A stretch of 64,000 nt of DNA from Salinispora arenicola (GCF_006716065.1 NZ_VFOL01000001.1:5022001-5086000), one strand, 5' to 3'. Shown: positions 51,085-60,192, counted from the first letter of the stretch. The notes: generated by a model from the sequence alone, not told the origin. A program made the numbers and translations.

Positions 51085-52589
51085 CGGATCCCCGCCGACC
51101 GACGAGGCCCGGCCGCCGACCCGGATGGTGGATCCGCCCGGGGGTCCGCGGTGGACGCCGACGCGACGCCGCGACGACCCCGCTCGTGGGCCGCGGCGAT
51201 CATGTCGGTGGTCGAGCGCCCGTCCAGGTACGGCACCACCACGGTGTGCCCGCCCCACCGTCGCACCAACTCCGCCTCGGGGAGCACCGGCTCCCCTCCG
51301 CCCGTGGCATAGTCGCCTCCCTTGACCCAGATGTCGGGCCGCAACCAGGTCAACGTCGCCTGCGGCGTCGACTCGTCGAAGATCATGACCGCGTCGACAC
51401 AACTCAGCGCGGCGAGCAGGCGGCTCCGGTCACCCTGCGGCATCACCGGCCGGTCGGGGCCCTTCAGCTCCGCGACGCTGGCATCCGAGTTCAGGCAGAC
51501 CACCAGGCAGTCGCCGAGTTGACGGGCCGCCTGCAAGGTCGCCACGTGCCCCGCGTGCAGCAGGTCGAAGCAGCCGCCGGTGGCGACGACGGTGCCGCCG
51601 GCCGCGCGTACCTCGGAGACCACCGTGGCGGCGGCCACCACACCGATCCGCTCCGTCGGCACACCCGACACCACCGACGGCAACGGCCGGACCGGCGGCG
51701 GCAGCGCAGTCGCCACTCCCCCGCCCGTCACGTACGCGCATGCCTCGGTGACCCCCTCCTGCACCGCCTCGGAAACCAACGCGCCCCGGGCCAGGGCGAT
51801 CGCGGCAGTAGCCGCGAACCGATCCCCGGCCCCACAGGTGTCCCCGTCGGCGGTGGCCGGGGCGGGCACGATCAGCGGTGTCGGCCCGGCGTGGCACAGC
51901 AGCGCGCCGTCCCCGCCCATCGTCACCGCGACGGCCCGCGCCCGCCACCGCTGACGCAGTTCCAGGGCACCTCGTGACGCGGTCGCCAGCCGGGTCTCGC
52001 CCGGAGGCACCTTCGCCAGTTCGCGGACCTCTGATTCATTGGGCGTGGCCAGGTGCACTCCGGGTACCGCGGCCGGACCCCGGGGATGTGGATCCCAGAC
52101 CACCGGCGCCCGGGTTCCGGCCAACGCCGCCCGCAGCGCGGGCTGCCCGGCCACCCCCCGGCCGTAGTCGCTGACCAACACCACCGCAGCGTCCGCGATC
52201 GCCCGCAGCACCGCCTCGGCCGGCGGGCTTGGTTCACCGGCGGCACCGCCCCGGTCATGGCGCAGCAGCACCCGGCCCTGGGCCCGCAGCCGTACCTTCT
52301 CCGGGGTTCCGCCGGCCAGCCCGAGGGCGTACACCTGAACTCCGGCCGCGGCGAGTAGCGAGCTGAGCCGTGCGGCACCGGCGTCGTCGGCCAGGGCGGT
52401 GACCAGGACGACCTCGGTGCCCGGCGCCGCCGCCGCGAACGCCGCGGCCAGTCCGGCACCGCCCGGCCGGTCGGTGGACGAGGTCTCGTCCAGCACCGGC
52501 ACCGGCGAGTCCGGACAGAGCCGGTTCACCGCCCCTTCCACGTCCCGGTCGAGCAGGGTGTCGCCGACCACCACCAGGGGTCTCCTCAC
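51081..52589 (-). CDS. hldE: HldE, bifunctional heptose 7-phosphate kinase / heptose 1-phosphate adenylyltransferase
   Basis: 502 residues carrying two enzymes. Residues 1-315 are a PfkB/ribokinase-type kinase (GDTLLDRDVEGAVNRLCPDSPVPVL, GGAGLAAAF, LVSDYGRGVAG, catalytic TADGDTCGAGDRFA). Residues 335-470 are a cytidylyltransferase-fold domain: GGCFDLLHAGHVATLQAARQLGD contains the HxGH nucleotide motif, and GRSTTDMI the second. It makes D-glycero-beta-D-manno-heptose 1,7-bisphosphate and later ADP-heptose. A polar C-terminal tail of about 35 residues is extra. GGAGGGAAGC precedes the GTG. Confidence 0.95.
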   Translation of the reverse strand: MRRPLVVVGDTLLDRDVEGAVNRLCPDSPVPVLDETSSTDRPGGAGLAAAFAAAAPGTEVVLVTALADDAGAARLSSLLAAAGVQVYALGLAGGTPEKVRLRAQGRVLLRHDRGGAAGEPSPPAEAVLRAIADAAVVLVSDYGRGVAGQPALRAALAGTRAPVVWDPHPRGPAAVPGVHLATPNESEVRELAKVPPGETRLATASRGALELRQRWRARAVAVTMGGDGALLCHAGPTPLIVPAPATADGDTCGAGDRFAATAAIALARGALVSEAVQEGVTEACAYVTGGGVATALPPPVRPLPSVVSGVPTERIGVVAAATVVSEVRAAGGTVVATGGCFDLLHAGHVATLQAARQLGDCLVVCLNSDASVAELKGPDRPVMPQGDRSRLLAALSCVDAVMIFDESTPQATLTWLRPDIWVKGGDYATGGGEPVLPEAELVRRWGGHTVVVPYLDGRSTTDMIAAAHERGRRGVASASTADPRADPPSGSAAGPRRSAGIR

Positions 52590-52602
52590 GCTTCCCTCCT
52601 CA

Positions 52603-53349
52603 TCACGTCTCGACCTGCTGCTCGCCGTTCAGCACCACCTCGACCCCGGCCCGTACCGGTCCGGCAGCCGGCACGTCCGTGGACAGCACATCGATGGGCG
52701 GTGTGTCGGTGGGCGCCCCGGAGCCGCGGCCGGTCACCGGCGCCGCTGCCGGTGCACCGGCAGCGGCGGCCAGCGCCGCCGGGAGCGCCTGCTCGGTGTA
52801 CTCGCAGAGCAGGTGACTGGAGACCAGGTGCAGTTCCTGGACGATCTGCCCATCCGGCGCCGGAACAGCGAGGGTCTCGTGGCACAGGTCGGCCAGCGGA
52901 TTGGGCACAGGTCCGGTCAGGGCCCAGCACCGTAGGCCGACGTGGTGGGCGGCCTGGGCGGCCTGCAGGAGGTTCCGGCTCCTGCCGCTGGTGGACAGCA
53001 GCAGGAGGATGTCACCGGGACGGCCGTGGGCGTGGACCTGACGGGCGAAGACCTGGTCATAGCCGTAGTCGTTGCCGACGGCGGTCAGGGCGCTGGTCTC
53101 GGCGTGCAGGGCGATGGCAGAGAAGGGCTGGCGGTCGGCGTGGAGTTTGCCGACGAGTTCGGCGGTGAGGTGTTGCGCCTCGGCGGCGCTACCGCCGTTG
53201 CCGGCCACCAGCAGCCGACCACCGCCGGCCAGGGTGCGGGCGAGTTCGGCTCCCCAGGCAGGTAGTCGCCGGGCGGCGCGGCGGTACGGCGGCAGCGCGG
53301 CGGCGAGGCCCGCCAGGTGTTCCTCCAGGATCGACCGGGCCGGCGTCAT
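52603..53349 (-). CDS. gmhA: GmhA-type sedoheptulose 7-phosphate isomerase (SIS domain)
   Basis: 248 residues. The SIS fold has RLLVAGNGGSAAEAQHLTAELVGK and DILLLLSTSGRSRNLLQAAQAAHHVGLRCWALTGP, closely GmhA-like; QELHLVSSHLLCEYTEQAL ends the domain. GmhA proteins are about 190 residues. The last 55 here (Ala/Pro/Thr-rich, AAAGAPAAAPVTGRGSGAPTD) are an unstructured addition. First committed step of heptose synthesis. It overlaps the GT4 gene by 4 nt; hldE follows after 13 nt. Confidence 0.92.
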   Translation of the reverse strand: MTPARSILEEHLAGLAAALPPYRRAARRLPAWGAELARTLAGGGRLLVAGNGGSAAEAQHLTAELVGKLHADRQPFSAIALHAETSALTAVGNDYGYDQVFARQVHAHGRPGDILLLLSTSGRSRNLLQAAQAAHHVGLRCWALTGPVPNPLADLCHETLAVPAPDGQIVQELHLVSSHLLCEYTEQALPAALAAAAGAPAAAPVTGRGSGAPTDTPPIDVLSTDVPAAGPVRAGVEVVLNGEQQVET

Positions 53350-54566
53350 CCGGCCACCACCCGGGTCGCCCGGCCCACAGCCGCCACGTCACCGTAGACC
53401 TCGACCAGCCGCTCCGCGGTGGCAGCCCACGCGTAGCGCTCCCGAACCCGTTCCAGCGCCGCCGTCGCATACGTGAACCGGCGAATCCGGTCGTCGAGCA
53501 GCCGCTGGATCGCGGTACCGAGCGCACGGGGATCCCGGGCGGGCACGAGGTCACCGGTCACCCCGTCCACCACCGTGTCCCTGATCCCCCCGACCGCGGT
53601 ACCCACCACCGGCACGCCACACGCCATCGCCTCGAGCGGGGTCAGCCCGAACGGCTCGTACCACGGTGCGGCCACCAGCAGATCCGCCGAGCGATACCAG
53701 CGGCCCATCTCCTCCCTGGGCACCGCGCCGGCCAGCCGCACCCGATCAGCAACCCCGCACGAGTGCGCCAGGGCCCGCAGCCGACCCGCGTACGGGTCGG
53801 TCTCGAGCAGCCCGGCCGGTGGCCCGCCGACCACCACGCACTCCGCGTCCGGCACATGGGCCATCGCCCGGACAACGGTCTGGAAACCCTTCCGCTCGAC
53901 CAGCCGCCCCACGGTGAGAATGCGGGGGCGGCCGTCGTCGCGGTCGGCGGCGGGGCCCAACGGGGCGAAGGTACGGAGGTTGACCCCGGACGGGACGACC
54001 GTCATCCGGGACCGGGGCACGCCCATCCGAACCAACTCACCGACCTCGTCCTGGCACTGGGCGATCACCCGGTCCACCGATCGGCCGAGTTCCCGCTCGT
54101 AGCCGATACGGCGGGGCGGGCTGGTGTCCTGCACGCCCTGATACCGCCGTTTGACCACGCCGAGCGCGTGGTAGGTCTGTACCACCGGCACACCGGTCCT
54201 GCGGCCGGCGGCGAGCCCGGCGAGACCACTCATCCAGAAGTGCGCGTGGACCACCTCCGGAGTCCACCGATCGCCGCGCCAGCGATCCGTCAGCCAGTGG
54301 CTGAACCCCTTCATGTGGGGCAGCAGCGCGTCCTTGGCCACCGGCTCCGCCGGGCCGGCCGGAACATGGACCACCTCGTACCCGTCCGGGCAGCGGACGG
54401 TCGCCGGCAGGTCGACCGCGTCCCAGCGCGTGTAGACCCGCACATCGTGGCCGGCCGCGGCGAGGGCTGCGGAGAGTTCGGCGACGTGCGTGTTCTGGCC
54501 GCCGGCGTCCTCCCCGCCGAGGACGGCGAGCGGGCTGGCGTGCTCCGAGATCATCGCGATCCGCAT
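53346..54566 (-). CDS. GT4-family glycosyltransferase
   Basis: 406 residues from ATG 54566 after GGAGGAGGAAGT. RIAMISEHASPLAVLGGEDAGGQNTHVAELSAAL is the glycine-rich acceptor region of MshA/sucrose-synthase-like GT4 enzymes. HAHFWMSGLAGLAAGRRTGVPVVQTYHALG follows. The C-domain has ILTVGRLVERKGFQTVVRAM, and PWYEPFGLTPLEAMACGVPVVGTAVGG contains the EX7E pair. It is a retaining enzyme using a nucleotide sugar; donor and acceptor unknown. Co-transcribed with the heptose genes. Confidence 0.9.
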   Translation of the reverse strand: MRIAMISEHASPLAVLGGEDAGGQNTHVAELSAALAAAGHDVRVYTRWDAVDLPATVRCPDGYEVVHVPAGPAEPVAKDALLPHMKGFSHWLTDRWRGDRWTPEVVHAHFWMSGLAGLAAGRRTGVPVVQTYHALGVVKRRYQGVQDTSPPRRIGYERELGRSVDRVIAQCQDEVGELVRMGVPRSRMTVVPSGVNLRTFAPLGPAADRDDGRPRILTVGRLVERKGFQTVVRAMAHVPDAECVVVGGPPAGLLETDPYAGRLRALAHSCGVADRVRLAGAVPREEMGRWYRSADLLVAAPWYEPFGLTPLEAMACGVPVVGTAVGGIRDTVVDGVTGDLVPARDPRALGTAIQRLLDDRIRRFTYATAALERVRERYAWAATAERLVEVYGDVAAVGRATRVVAG

Positions 54567-55528
54567 ACTTCCTCCTCCAGCAGCCGGTCCCAGTCGGTGA
54601 GGAAACGGTCGAGGCCGTACCGGTCGCGGGCGGCACGACGGGCGATGGCTCCCGCCCGACGGGCAGCCGCTGGGTCCACCATCAACTGACCGGTGGCGGT
54701 CAGCAGGTCGTCGACCCGGGTGGCGAGGGCGCCGGCACCGGGCGGCACCGCCATCACGGCCTCCGTGGCGGCGAGCACGACGACCGGCATGCCGATCGTC
54801 ATCGCCTCGATCAGGCTCAGCCCGAGCGAGGTCCACCGGCACAGGTGCAGGTATGCCCGCCTTCGGGCCAGCTCGGCGTGCATCCGTGCCTGAGGCAGGT
54901 CGTCGTGGCTGGTCAGTCGATCGGCTGGCAACCCGAGCTGGTCGGCGAGCCCGGCTACCTTCATGCCGAACACGTCCAGGGGTGCGATCTCGGCGAACCG
55001 GGGCAGCAGGTCGGTGCCGGTGACCCGCCGGCGACGTATCGGTTCGTTGATCACCACCGCGAGCCGGTCCAATTCGCCGGTGTACTCGACCGTCGGTGGC
55101 ACGATGCCGTGGTCCACCACGGTGGTCCGGGTACCCCCGGTGTCCCAGTAGAGCTGGTTGAAGGCGGTGACGTGGGCGACCAGCAGGTCATCGCGGTCGG
55201 CCATCGGGTGTCGGCTGTTCGGCACCGCCCCGTCCTTCGGGGTGTTGTGCTCGACGTAGATCGCCGGGACGTCGCGGCCCGGCCGACGGCCCAGCCACTC
55301 GGTGGCCAGGGCCTCCTCCTCGGGGCGTTGCAGGAGGACCAGGTCCACCTCGGCGGTCGCCAGTTCGGGTGGGGTGACCTCGACCGCGCTGTCCGGCCAC
55401 GGGTAGGTGCGGGCCCGACCGAGGCCATCCGGGCCACGGTCGGGGGTGACGGGCACCAGATAGCGATGCTTGCCGTGGACGAACGACGTCGTCCAGGAGC
55501 CGTGCACGTGCCAGAGCAGGATGTTCAT
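54551..55528 (-). CDS. Glycosyltransferase, GT-B type
   Basis: 325 residues from ATG 55528. The start is MNILLWHVHGSWTTSFVHGKHRYLVPVTPDRGPDGLGR. The middle has IYVEHNTPKDGAVP and YWDTGGTRTTVVDHGIVPP. The C-terminal half, RRRAYLHLCRWTSLGLSLIEAMTIGMPVVVLAATE, matches the donor-binding region of GT4-like enzymes. The protein is shorter than typical GT4 enzymes, with a reduced N-domain. It overlaps the upstream fusion gene by 4 nt and the following GT4 gene by 16 nt. Confidence 0.82.
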   Translation of the reverse strand: MNILLWHVHGSWTTSFVHGKHRYLVPVTPDRGPDGLGRARTYPWPDSAVEVTPPELATAEVDLVLLQRPEEEALATEWLGRRPGRDVPAIYVEHNTPKDGAVPNSRHPMADRDDLLVAHVTAFNQLYWDTGGTRTTVVDHGIVPPTVEYTGELDRLAVVINEPIRRRRVTGTDLLPRFAEIAPLDVFGMKVAGLADQLGLPADRLTSHDDLPQARMHAELARRRAYLHLCRWTSLGLSLIEAMTIGMPVVVLAATEAVMAVPPGAGALATRVDDLLTATGQLMVDPAAARRAGAIARRAARDRYGLDRFLTDWDRLLEEEVCGSR

Positions 55529-57297
55529 CGGCCGCTCCGGGCGAGGGCGGTGGCCACGGCCGTCGTCGGTGGCCGGGACAGGGGCACGCCGAGCAGGGTC
55601 AGCGCGGCCAACACCTCCTCCGGCCTGATCCGGCTCAGGCAGGGGTGGCCGGGTACCGGGCAGGTGGCGGCACGGGTGCCGCGGCAGGGGGTGTCCGGAT
55701 CGCCGAGCCGGACGGTCGGCACCCGCCACGGCCCCCACTGCCCGAACGGGACCGTCGGGGCGAAGAGGCTGACCACCGGAACGCCGTACGCGGCGGCGAG
55801 GTGGGCGGGACCGGTGTTACCGACGACCACCGCGGCGGCACCGGCGACGGTCGCGGCCAGGTCGGCCAGTCCGGTCCCACCGCCGAGATCAACGGCGATC
55901 CCGCCGGCCACCCGCGCGGTCAACGCCACCTCGTCCGGACCGCCGGTGACCACGACCCGGTGGCCCGCGCCGACCAGGGTCCGGACGATCTCCGCTGCCA
56001 GGTCGGGCGGCAACCCCCGGGACTGAGCCGCCGAGCCGGGGTGCAGCACCACGTAGCCCGGCGCGCCCACCCGCGCAGGTGGCGGCGGCACCGGCCGCAG
56101 CCGCAGGACCGGTTCGTCGTCGAACGGTAGTGGGTAGCCGGCGGCGGCGGCGAGCGAGAGGGCACGTTCGGGCTCGGGGGTGCCGGTCGGGACGTGGTGG
56201 CGGACGTCGAGCAGGCTGCCGGGGTAGTCGTCGCTGATCGCGCAGATGCGCTCGACGCCGACGGCACGCAGCAGCAGGGCCAAGGGGAGCGGGGACTGGT
56301 GGTAGCTGGTGAAGATCACCGCCTCGTCGGCGTCGACGGCAGCGAGGGCGGTGGTGAGGGTGGCGATGTCGTGCGGGGTAACCGGTGCGGGTGCGGGGTC
56401 GATCCACGGCAGTTGGTGCTCGATGACGGTGTCGACGCCAGGTAGGAGGTCGGCGGCGGCACGACCGCGCGGTCCGCACAGCAGGACGACCCGGCGCGCG
56501 TGGGCGGCGACGGCACGGATCCCCGGGCCCGTGACAAGCACGTCGCCGGCCGAGTCGGAACGGACGACGAGTACGGTCCCGGCACGCCGGCTGGGGCGGG
56601 AGCGACGGACCGCCGACGCCACAGTGGCCGGGGACGGGGCGCCCGCCGACGCCACAGTGGCCGGCGACGGAAGGCCCACCGACGGCAGGGCGCGTCGGTG
56701 GGTGGCCGGATCGATGGCGGCCTGCCGACGGAGAATCTCGGCTGCCGCGGCCGGTAGATCCGCCGCGACCCACGGCGCGGCGCTGGTTTCGGGTGGGCGG
56801 GTCAGTGGCGTGGGCACCAGGACCGCCTGGGCGCCGGCGGCCAGTGCAGCGGTGACATCGCGACCGATGTCACCGACCAGAACGCACCGCTGCGGCGTGG
56901 TGCCGAGCCGGCGGGCGGCGGCGTGGATCAGTTCCGGCGCTGGTTTGCGACAGCTGCACCGGTCGTCGTCGTCGTGCGGACAGACCAGCCAGGCGTCGAA
57001 CGGGCCGAGCACCTGCTCGACCCGCGCGTGTACGGCCCGCAGCTGCGCCTCGGTGAACAGCCCCTTGGCCAGCCCGGACTGGTTCGTCACCACCGCCAGC
57101 CGCAGGCCCGCCGACCGCAGCGCGTCCAGCGCCGCCCGCGCCCCCGGCATCGGCCGTACCCGCTCCGGGTTCCCGTTGTACGGCACGTCCTCGATGAGGG
57201 TGCCATCCCGGTCCAGCAGCACCGCGTCGAACAGGCGGGAAACCGAGCCGCCCCGGCGGGCTGTTGCCCGGGTCGACCTGCGCTGATCCGGCTCCAC
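55525..57297 (-). CDS. Fusion of GmhB phosphatase and a GT9 glycosyltransferase
   Basis: About 590 residues. The N-terminal 190 are a HAD phosphatase of the GmhB type: FDAVLLDRDGTLIEDVPYNGNPERVRP (DxDGT), VVTNQSGLAKG, the zinc-loop region CPHDDDDRCSCRKPAPELI and VLVGDIGRDVTAA. A linker at about 215-235 contains PSPATVASA twice. From about 235 on is a GT9 enzyme: LVVRSDSAGDVLVTGPGIRAVAAH, VLHPGSAAQSRGLPPDL and VVGNTGPAHLAAAYGVPVVSLFAP. It would dephosphorylate heptose 1,7-bisphosphate and also transfer the finished sugar. The start is uncertain (GTG 57297 or 57306). First gene of the operon. Confidence 0.88.
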   Translation of the reverse strand: MEPDQRRSTRATARRGGSVSRLFDAVLLDRDGTLIEDVPYNGNPERVRPMPGARAALDALRSAGLRLAVVTNQSGLAKGLFTEAQLRAVHARVEQVLGPFDAWLVCPHDDDDRCSCRKPAPELIHAAARRLGTTPQRCVLVGDIGRDVTAALAAGAQAVLVPTPLTRPPETSAAPWVAADLPAAAAEILRRQAAIDPATHRRALPSVGLPSPATVASAGAPSPATVASAVRRSRPSRRAGTVLVVRSDSAGDVLVTGPGIRAVAAHARRVVLLCGPRGRAAADLLPGVDTVIEHQLPWIDPAPAPVTPHDIATLTTALAAVDADEAVIFTSYHQSPLPLALLLRAVGVERICAISDDYPGSLLDVRHHVPTGTPEPERALSLAAAAGYPLPFDDEPVLRLRPVPPPPARVGAPGYVVLHPGSAAQSRGLPPDLAAEIVRTLVGAGHRVVVTGGPDEVALTARVAGGIAVDLGGGTGLADLAATVAGAAAVVVGNTGPAHLAAAYGVPVVSLFAPTVPFGQWGPWRVPTVRLGDPDTPCRGTRAATCPVPGHPCLSRIRPEEVLAALTLLGVPLSRPPTTAVATALARSGR

Positions 57298-57680
57298 CTG
57301 TGGCACGGCCGGCGGGTTCCCTGCGCCCCGAGGTGTAAACCTCAGTGGGACGGCGCCGCCCGTGCCGCCCCGCCGGTGCGGTCCCGCCAGCGGTGACCCG
57401 ATGCGGTCCTCGCCCGCGATGGCCTTACCCGCCGCCCCCGAGAAGCTAACCCGGCCACGGGTACGCCGCGCGCCGGTTCGCCACGGCCCCGGGCGTTCGT
57501 GGACAATGTGCCCGACCAGCCCGCACGGAGGTGTCCCGTCGACAGGTCGTCGGGTCACGTGGACGTCGTCGACGCTGGGTAACGACGTCGGCTGACCGGA
57601 GCCCGGGAGCCGTCACACGACGTACAGGGGCACTGGCTACCCTCGCAGGGAGCCAAGTCCGCGAAACAAGGATTTCCGAC
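57298..57680. other. 383-bp divergent promoter region between the heptose operon and ppm1
   Basis: No gene. On the plus strand TACCCT at 57638-57643 is a likely -10 for ppm1, about 37 nt before its ATG, with AAGGA as ribosome site. The promoter for the heptose operon must also lie here or upstream of an earlier start, but I cannot assign it. The stretch is GC-rich with no repeat worth reporting. Confidence 0.5.
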
Positions 57681-58448
57681 ATGAGTGAACCCGTGCAGTT
57701 GCCGTCGCCGTGGCGGGACGTGCGCCTGACCGTGGTGGTGCCGACCTACAACGAGGCAGGCAACCTACCGATACTGGTGGAACAGTTGCTCGCGCTGCCC
57801 CTGCCCGGGTTGAAGGTCCTCGTGGCCGACGACAACTCGCCGGACGGCACCGGCGACGTCGCGGACAAGCTGGCTGTCGAGCACCCGGACCGGATCGAGG
57901 TCGTCCACCGGGCCGGTAAGGAAGGCCTGGGCCGGGCGTACGTCGACGGCATGGGGCGGGCTCTCGACGGTGGTGCCGAGTTCGTCGCGCAGATGGACGC
58001 CGACCTCTCCCACCCGCCGGACGCGCTGCCCGGCATGCTGGGTGCGCTGTTGTCCACCCAGGCCGGGGTGGTGATCGGTTCCCGTTACGTGCCGGGCGGC
58101 GAGCTGGACGAGAACTGGCCGCTGTACCGGCGGGCGCTGAGCGGATGGGCGAACCTGTACGTCCACACCCTGCTGCGGGTACGGATCCGGGACCTCACCG
58201 CCGGCTTCAAGATCTGGCGGGCGGACGCGCTGCGCGACATCGGACTGGAGCGGGTGCAGTCCAATGGCTACAGCTTCCAGGTGGAGATGCACTACCTGGC
58301 CACGAAGCTGGGGCACACGATCCTCGAGGTACCGATCCGGTTCGAGGAACGGCATGACGGCGACTCGAAGATGACAACCGCCACCAAGATCGAAAGTGCG
58401 CTGATGCCGTTCCGCCTACGCAGCAAGCACCGCAACGTCGAACGCTGA
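57681..58448 (+). CDS. ppm1: Polyprenol monophosphomannose synthase (Ppm1/Dpm1-like)
   Basis: GT2 enzyme making polyprenyl-phosphate-mannose from GDP-mannose, the donor for late PIM/LM and protein mannosylation. 255 residues: LTVVVPTYNEAGNLPILVEQLL, VADDNSPDGTGDVAD, the DXD region in VAQMDADLSHPPDALP, and DLTAGFKIWRADAL. It ends HRNVER without the C-terminal membrane domain. In mycobacteria the enzyme is fused to an apolipoprotein N-acyltransferase; here it is free-standing. ATG after AAGGATTTCCGAC. Confidence 0.93.
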   Translation: MSEPVQLPSPWRDVRLTVVVPTYNEAGNLPILVEQLLALPLPGLKVLVADDNSPDGTGDVADKLAVEHPDRIEVVHRAGKEGLGRAYVDGMGRALDGGAEFVAQMDADLSHPPDALPGMLGALLSTQAGVVIGSRYVPGGELDENWPLYRRALSGWANLYVHTLLRVRIRDLTAGFKIWRADALRDIGLERVQSNGYSFQVEMHYLATKLGHTILEVPIRFEERHDGDSKMTTATKIESALMPFRLRSKHRNVER

Positions 58449-58514
58449 GGTGGGTCAGACGACGCGTCGGGCCGCCCAGCACCGGCGGTCGGCCACGTCC
58501 GTGGGGCCCGCGGC

Positions 58515-60119
58515 TTAGCGGTAGACCGCGCGGTGCGCCGCACCCATCGCCGCCGCGTACAGGCCGCCGGTCAGCGCGCCGTCGCGGGCCAACGCCGCCC
58601 GCGCGGCGTTGGCACCGCACGCGCCGTGCACACCACCGCCGGGATGCGCCGACGCACTGGCCAGAAAGAGCCGGTCGACGGGTGTGTCGGCGCGACCGAG
58701 GCCGGGGACCGGGCGGAAGAACAGCTGCTGGTAGGCGGCGGCGGTACCCCCGCCGAGTGCCCCGCCGACCAGGCTCGGATCGCCCGCCTCCAGGTCCGCC
58801 GGTCCCGCCACGTGGCGGCCCACCACCAGGTCACGGAAGCCCGGGGCGGCATCCTCCAGCACCTGTTCCATCCGCTGTACGTGCGCGGCGACCTCCTCGG
58901 CCCGCCACGACCGCCGGAACGGCAGGTGGGTGTACGACCACAACGACTCGGTGCCGGGCGGCGAGTGGCTGGGGTCGGCGACGGTCATCTGCCCGACCAA
59001 CAGGAACGGACTGCGGGGAACCTCCCCCCGGGCCAGCGTCGCCGCGTAGTCGGTCAGCCCGTCGAGGTCGGCGCCGAGGTGGACGGTGCCCGCCGTGGCA
59101 ACCGCTCGGTTGGTCCACGGCACCGGAGCGGACAACGCCCAGTCGACCTTCAGGGTCGAGCCGTCCCACCGGAAGTGGGCCAGGTCCGCCACCAGCCGGG
59201 GCGGTAGCACGTCGGCCCCGACAAGATCCAGGAAGAGTGCGGGTGCCGGCACGTCGGCGAGCACCGCACGGCGGGCCCGCCACAGCGCACCGTCCTCGGT
59301 CCGGACGCCCATCGCCCGGCCCCGGGCGGTCAGCACCCGATCCACCCGCGCGCCGCAGCGAATCTGACCGCCCCGGTCGGCGAGCCGCGCCACCAGCGCG
59401 TCGGTGATCCGCTGGGCGCCGCCGTCCGGCACTGGCCAACCAACCTGCTGGCCAAGCATCGCCAGCAGCCACCCGAAAGCCCCGGAGCCGACCTCCTCCG
59501 GGGCGAGGTCGGTGTGCAGCCCGCAGCCGGCGAGCAGGGCCGCACCACCCGCCCCACGGAAGAGCTCGTCGCCGAGCCGACGAACCGGCATCACCAGTTG
59601 GCGGGCCAGACGCATCGCCCCGGCGACCCGCAGCCGGCGCACCAGGGTGAGACTGCTGCGCACCGGCGGGAATGGCGTGGTGATGGCGTCCAGCACCGGG
59701 TCGGCCACCTGGCACCAGTCGCCGTACGCGGCCAGCCACCGCTCTCCGTCACCGGCCGCGAACGCCTCCAGGGAGGTGGCCGTGGTCGCCGGATCGCGGT
59801 TGAGTACCGCCGCCCGCCCGTCCGGCAGCAGGTGCGCCAACACGTCCGGGGCGTGCCGCCAACGCACCCCGTACTGGTCCAGCCCCAGCCCGCGCAGCAC
59901 CGGCGAGGCGTAACCGACGGGGTAGAAGGAGCTGTAGAGGTCGCTCAGGTAGCCGGGAGCGGTCACCTGGGCCGACCGGATCGCCCCGCCCGGCGCTCCG
60001 GTCGCCTCCAGCACGAGCACGTCCCAGCCGGCGTCGGCGAGCAGATTGGCGGCCACCAGACCGTTGTGCCCCGCTCCGATAACGATCGCGTCCGGGGACG
60101 CCGCGCCGACTGGAGCCAT
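58515..60119 (-). CDS. Phytoene dehydrogenase-like FAD oxidoreductase
   Basis: 534 residues. It starts with the Rossmann FAD motif DAIVIGAGHNGLVAANLLADAGWDVLVLEA and APGGAIRS. The ending RLFLASASAHPGGGVHGACGANAARAAL is the second conserved FAD block of the CrtI-like/NAD(P)-FAD family. No other carotenoid genes lie nearby, so a carotenoid role is not supported by context. The ATG at 60119 has TAGCAT 6 nt upstream. It diverges from the aldehyde dehydrogenase gene. Confidence 0.9.
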   Translation of the reverse strand: MAPVGAASPDAIVIGAGHNGLVAANLLADAGWDVLVLEATGAPGGAIRSAQVTAPGYLSDLYSSFYPVGYASPVLRGLGLDQYGVRWRHAPDVLAHLLPDGRAAVLNRDPATTATSLEAFAAGDGERWLAAYGDWCQVADPVLDAITTPFPPVRSSLTLVRRLRVAGAMRLARQLVMPVRRLGDELFRGAGGAALLAGCGLHTDLAPEEVGSGAFGWLLAMLGQQVGWPVPDGGAQRITDALVARLADRGGQIRCGARVDRVLTARGRAMGVRTEDGALWRARRAVLADVPAPALFLDLVGADVLPPRLVADLAHFRWDGSTLKVDWALSAPVPWTNRAVATAGTVHLGADLDGLTDYAATLARGEVPRSPFLLVGQMTVADPSHSPPGTESLWSYTHLPFRRSWRAEEVAAHVQRMEQVLEDAAPGFRDLVVGRHVAGPADLEAGDPSLVGGALGGGTAAAYQQLFFRPVPGLGRADTPVDRLFLASASAHPGGGVHGACGANAARAALARDGALTGGLYAAAMGAAHRAVYR

Positions 60120-60125
60120 CCGATC

Positions 60126-60131
60126 ATGCTA
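60126..60131 (-). promoter_or_regulatory. Candidate -10 (TAGCAT) for leaderless flavoenzyme mRNA
   Basis: Minus-strand TAGCAT ends 6 nt before the ATG at 60119, without a ribosome site. Confidence 0.5.
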
Positions 60132-60192
60132 GTGGGCGCGGGCCCGGGACGAAAAGTGTTTGCCTTGGGCTTACCAGGGCATCCACGGCCGC

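Noticed and set aside
53763..54689. Long plus-strand frame antisense to the GT4 gene
   Set aside because: Typical high-GC shadow: the minus-strand gene has clear GT motifs, start and operon overlap.
58515..60119. Carotenoid biosynthesis cluster
   Set aside because: A CrtI-like flavoenzyme is present but no crtB, crtE or cyclase gene lies nearby.
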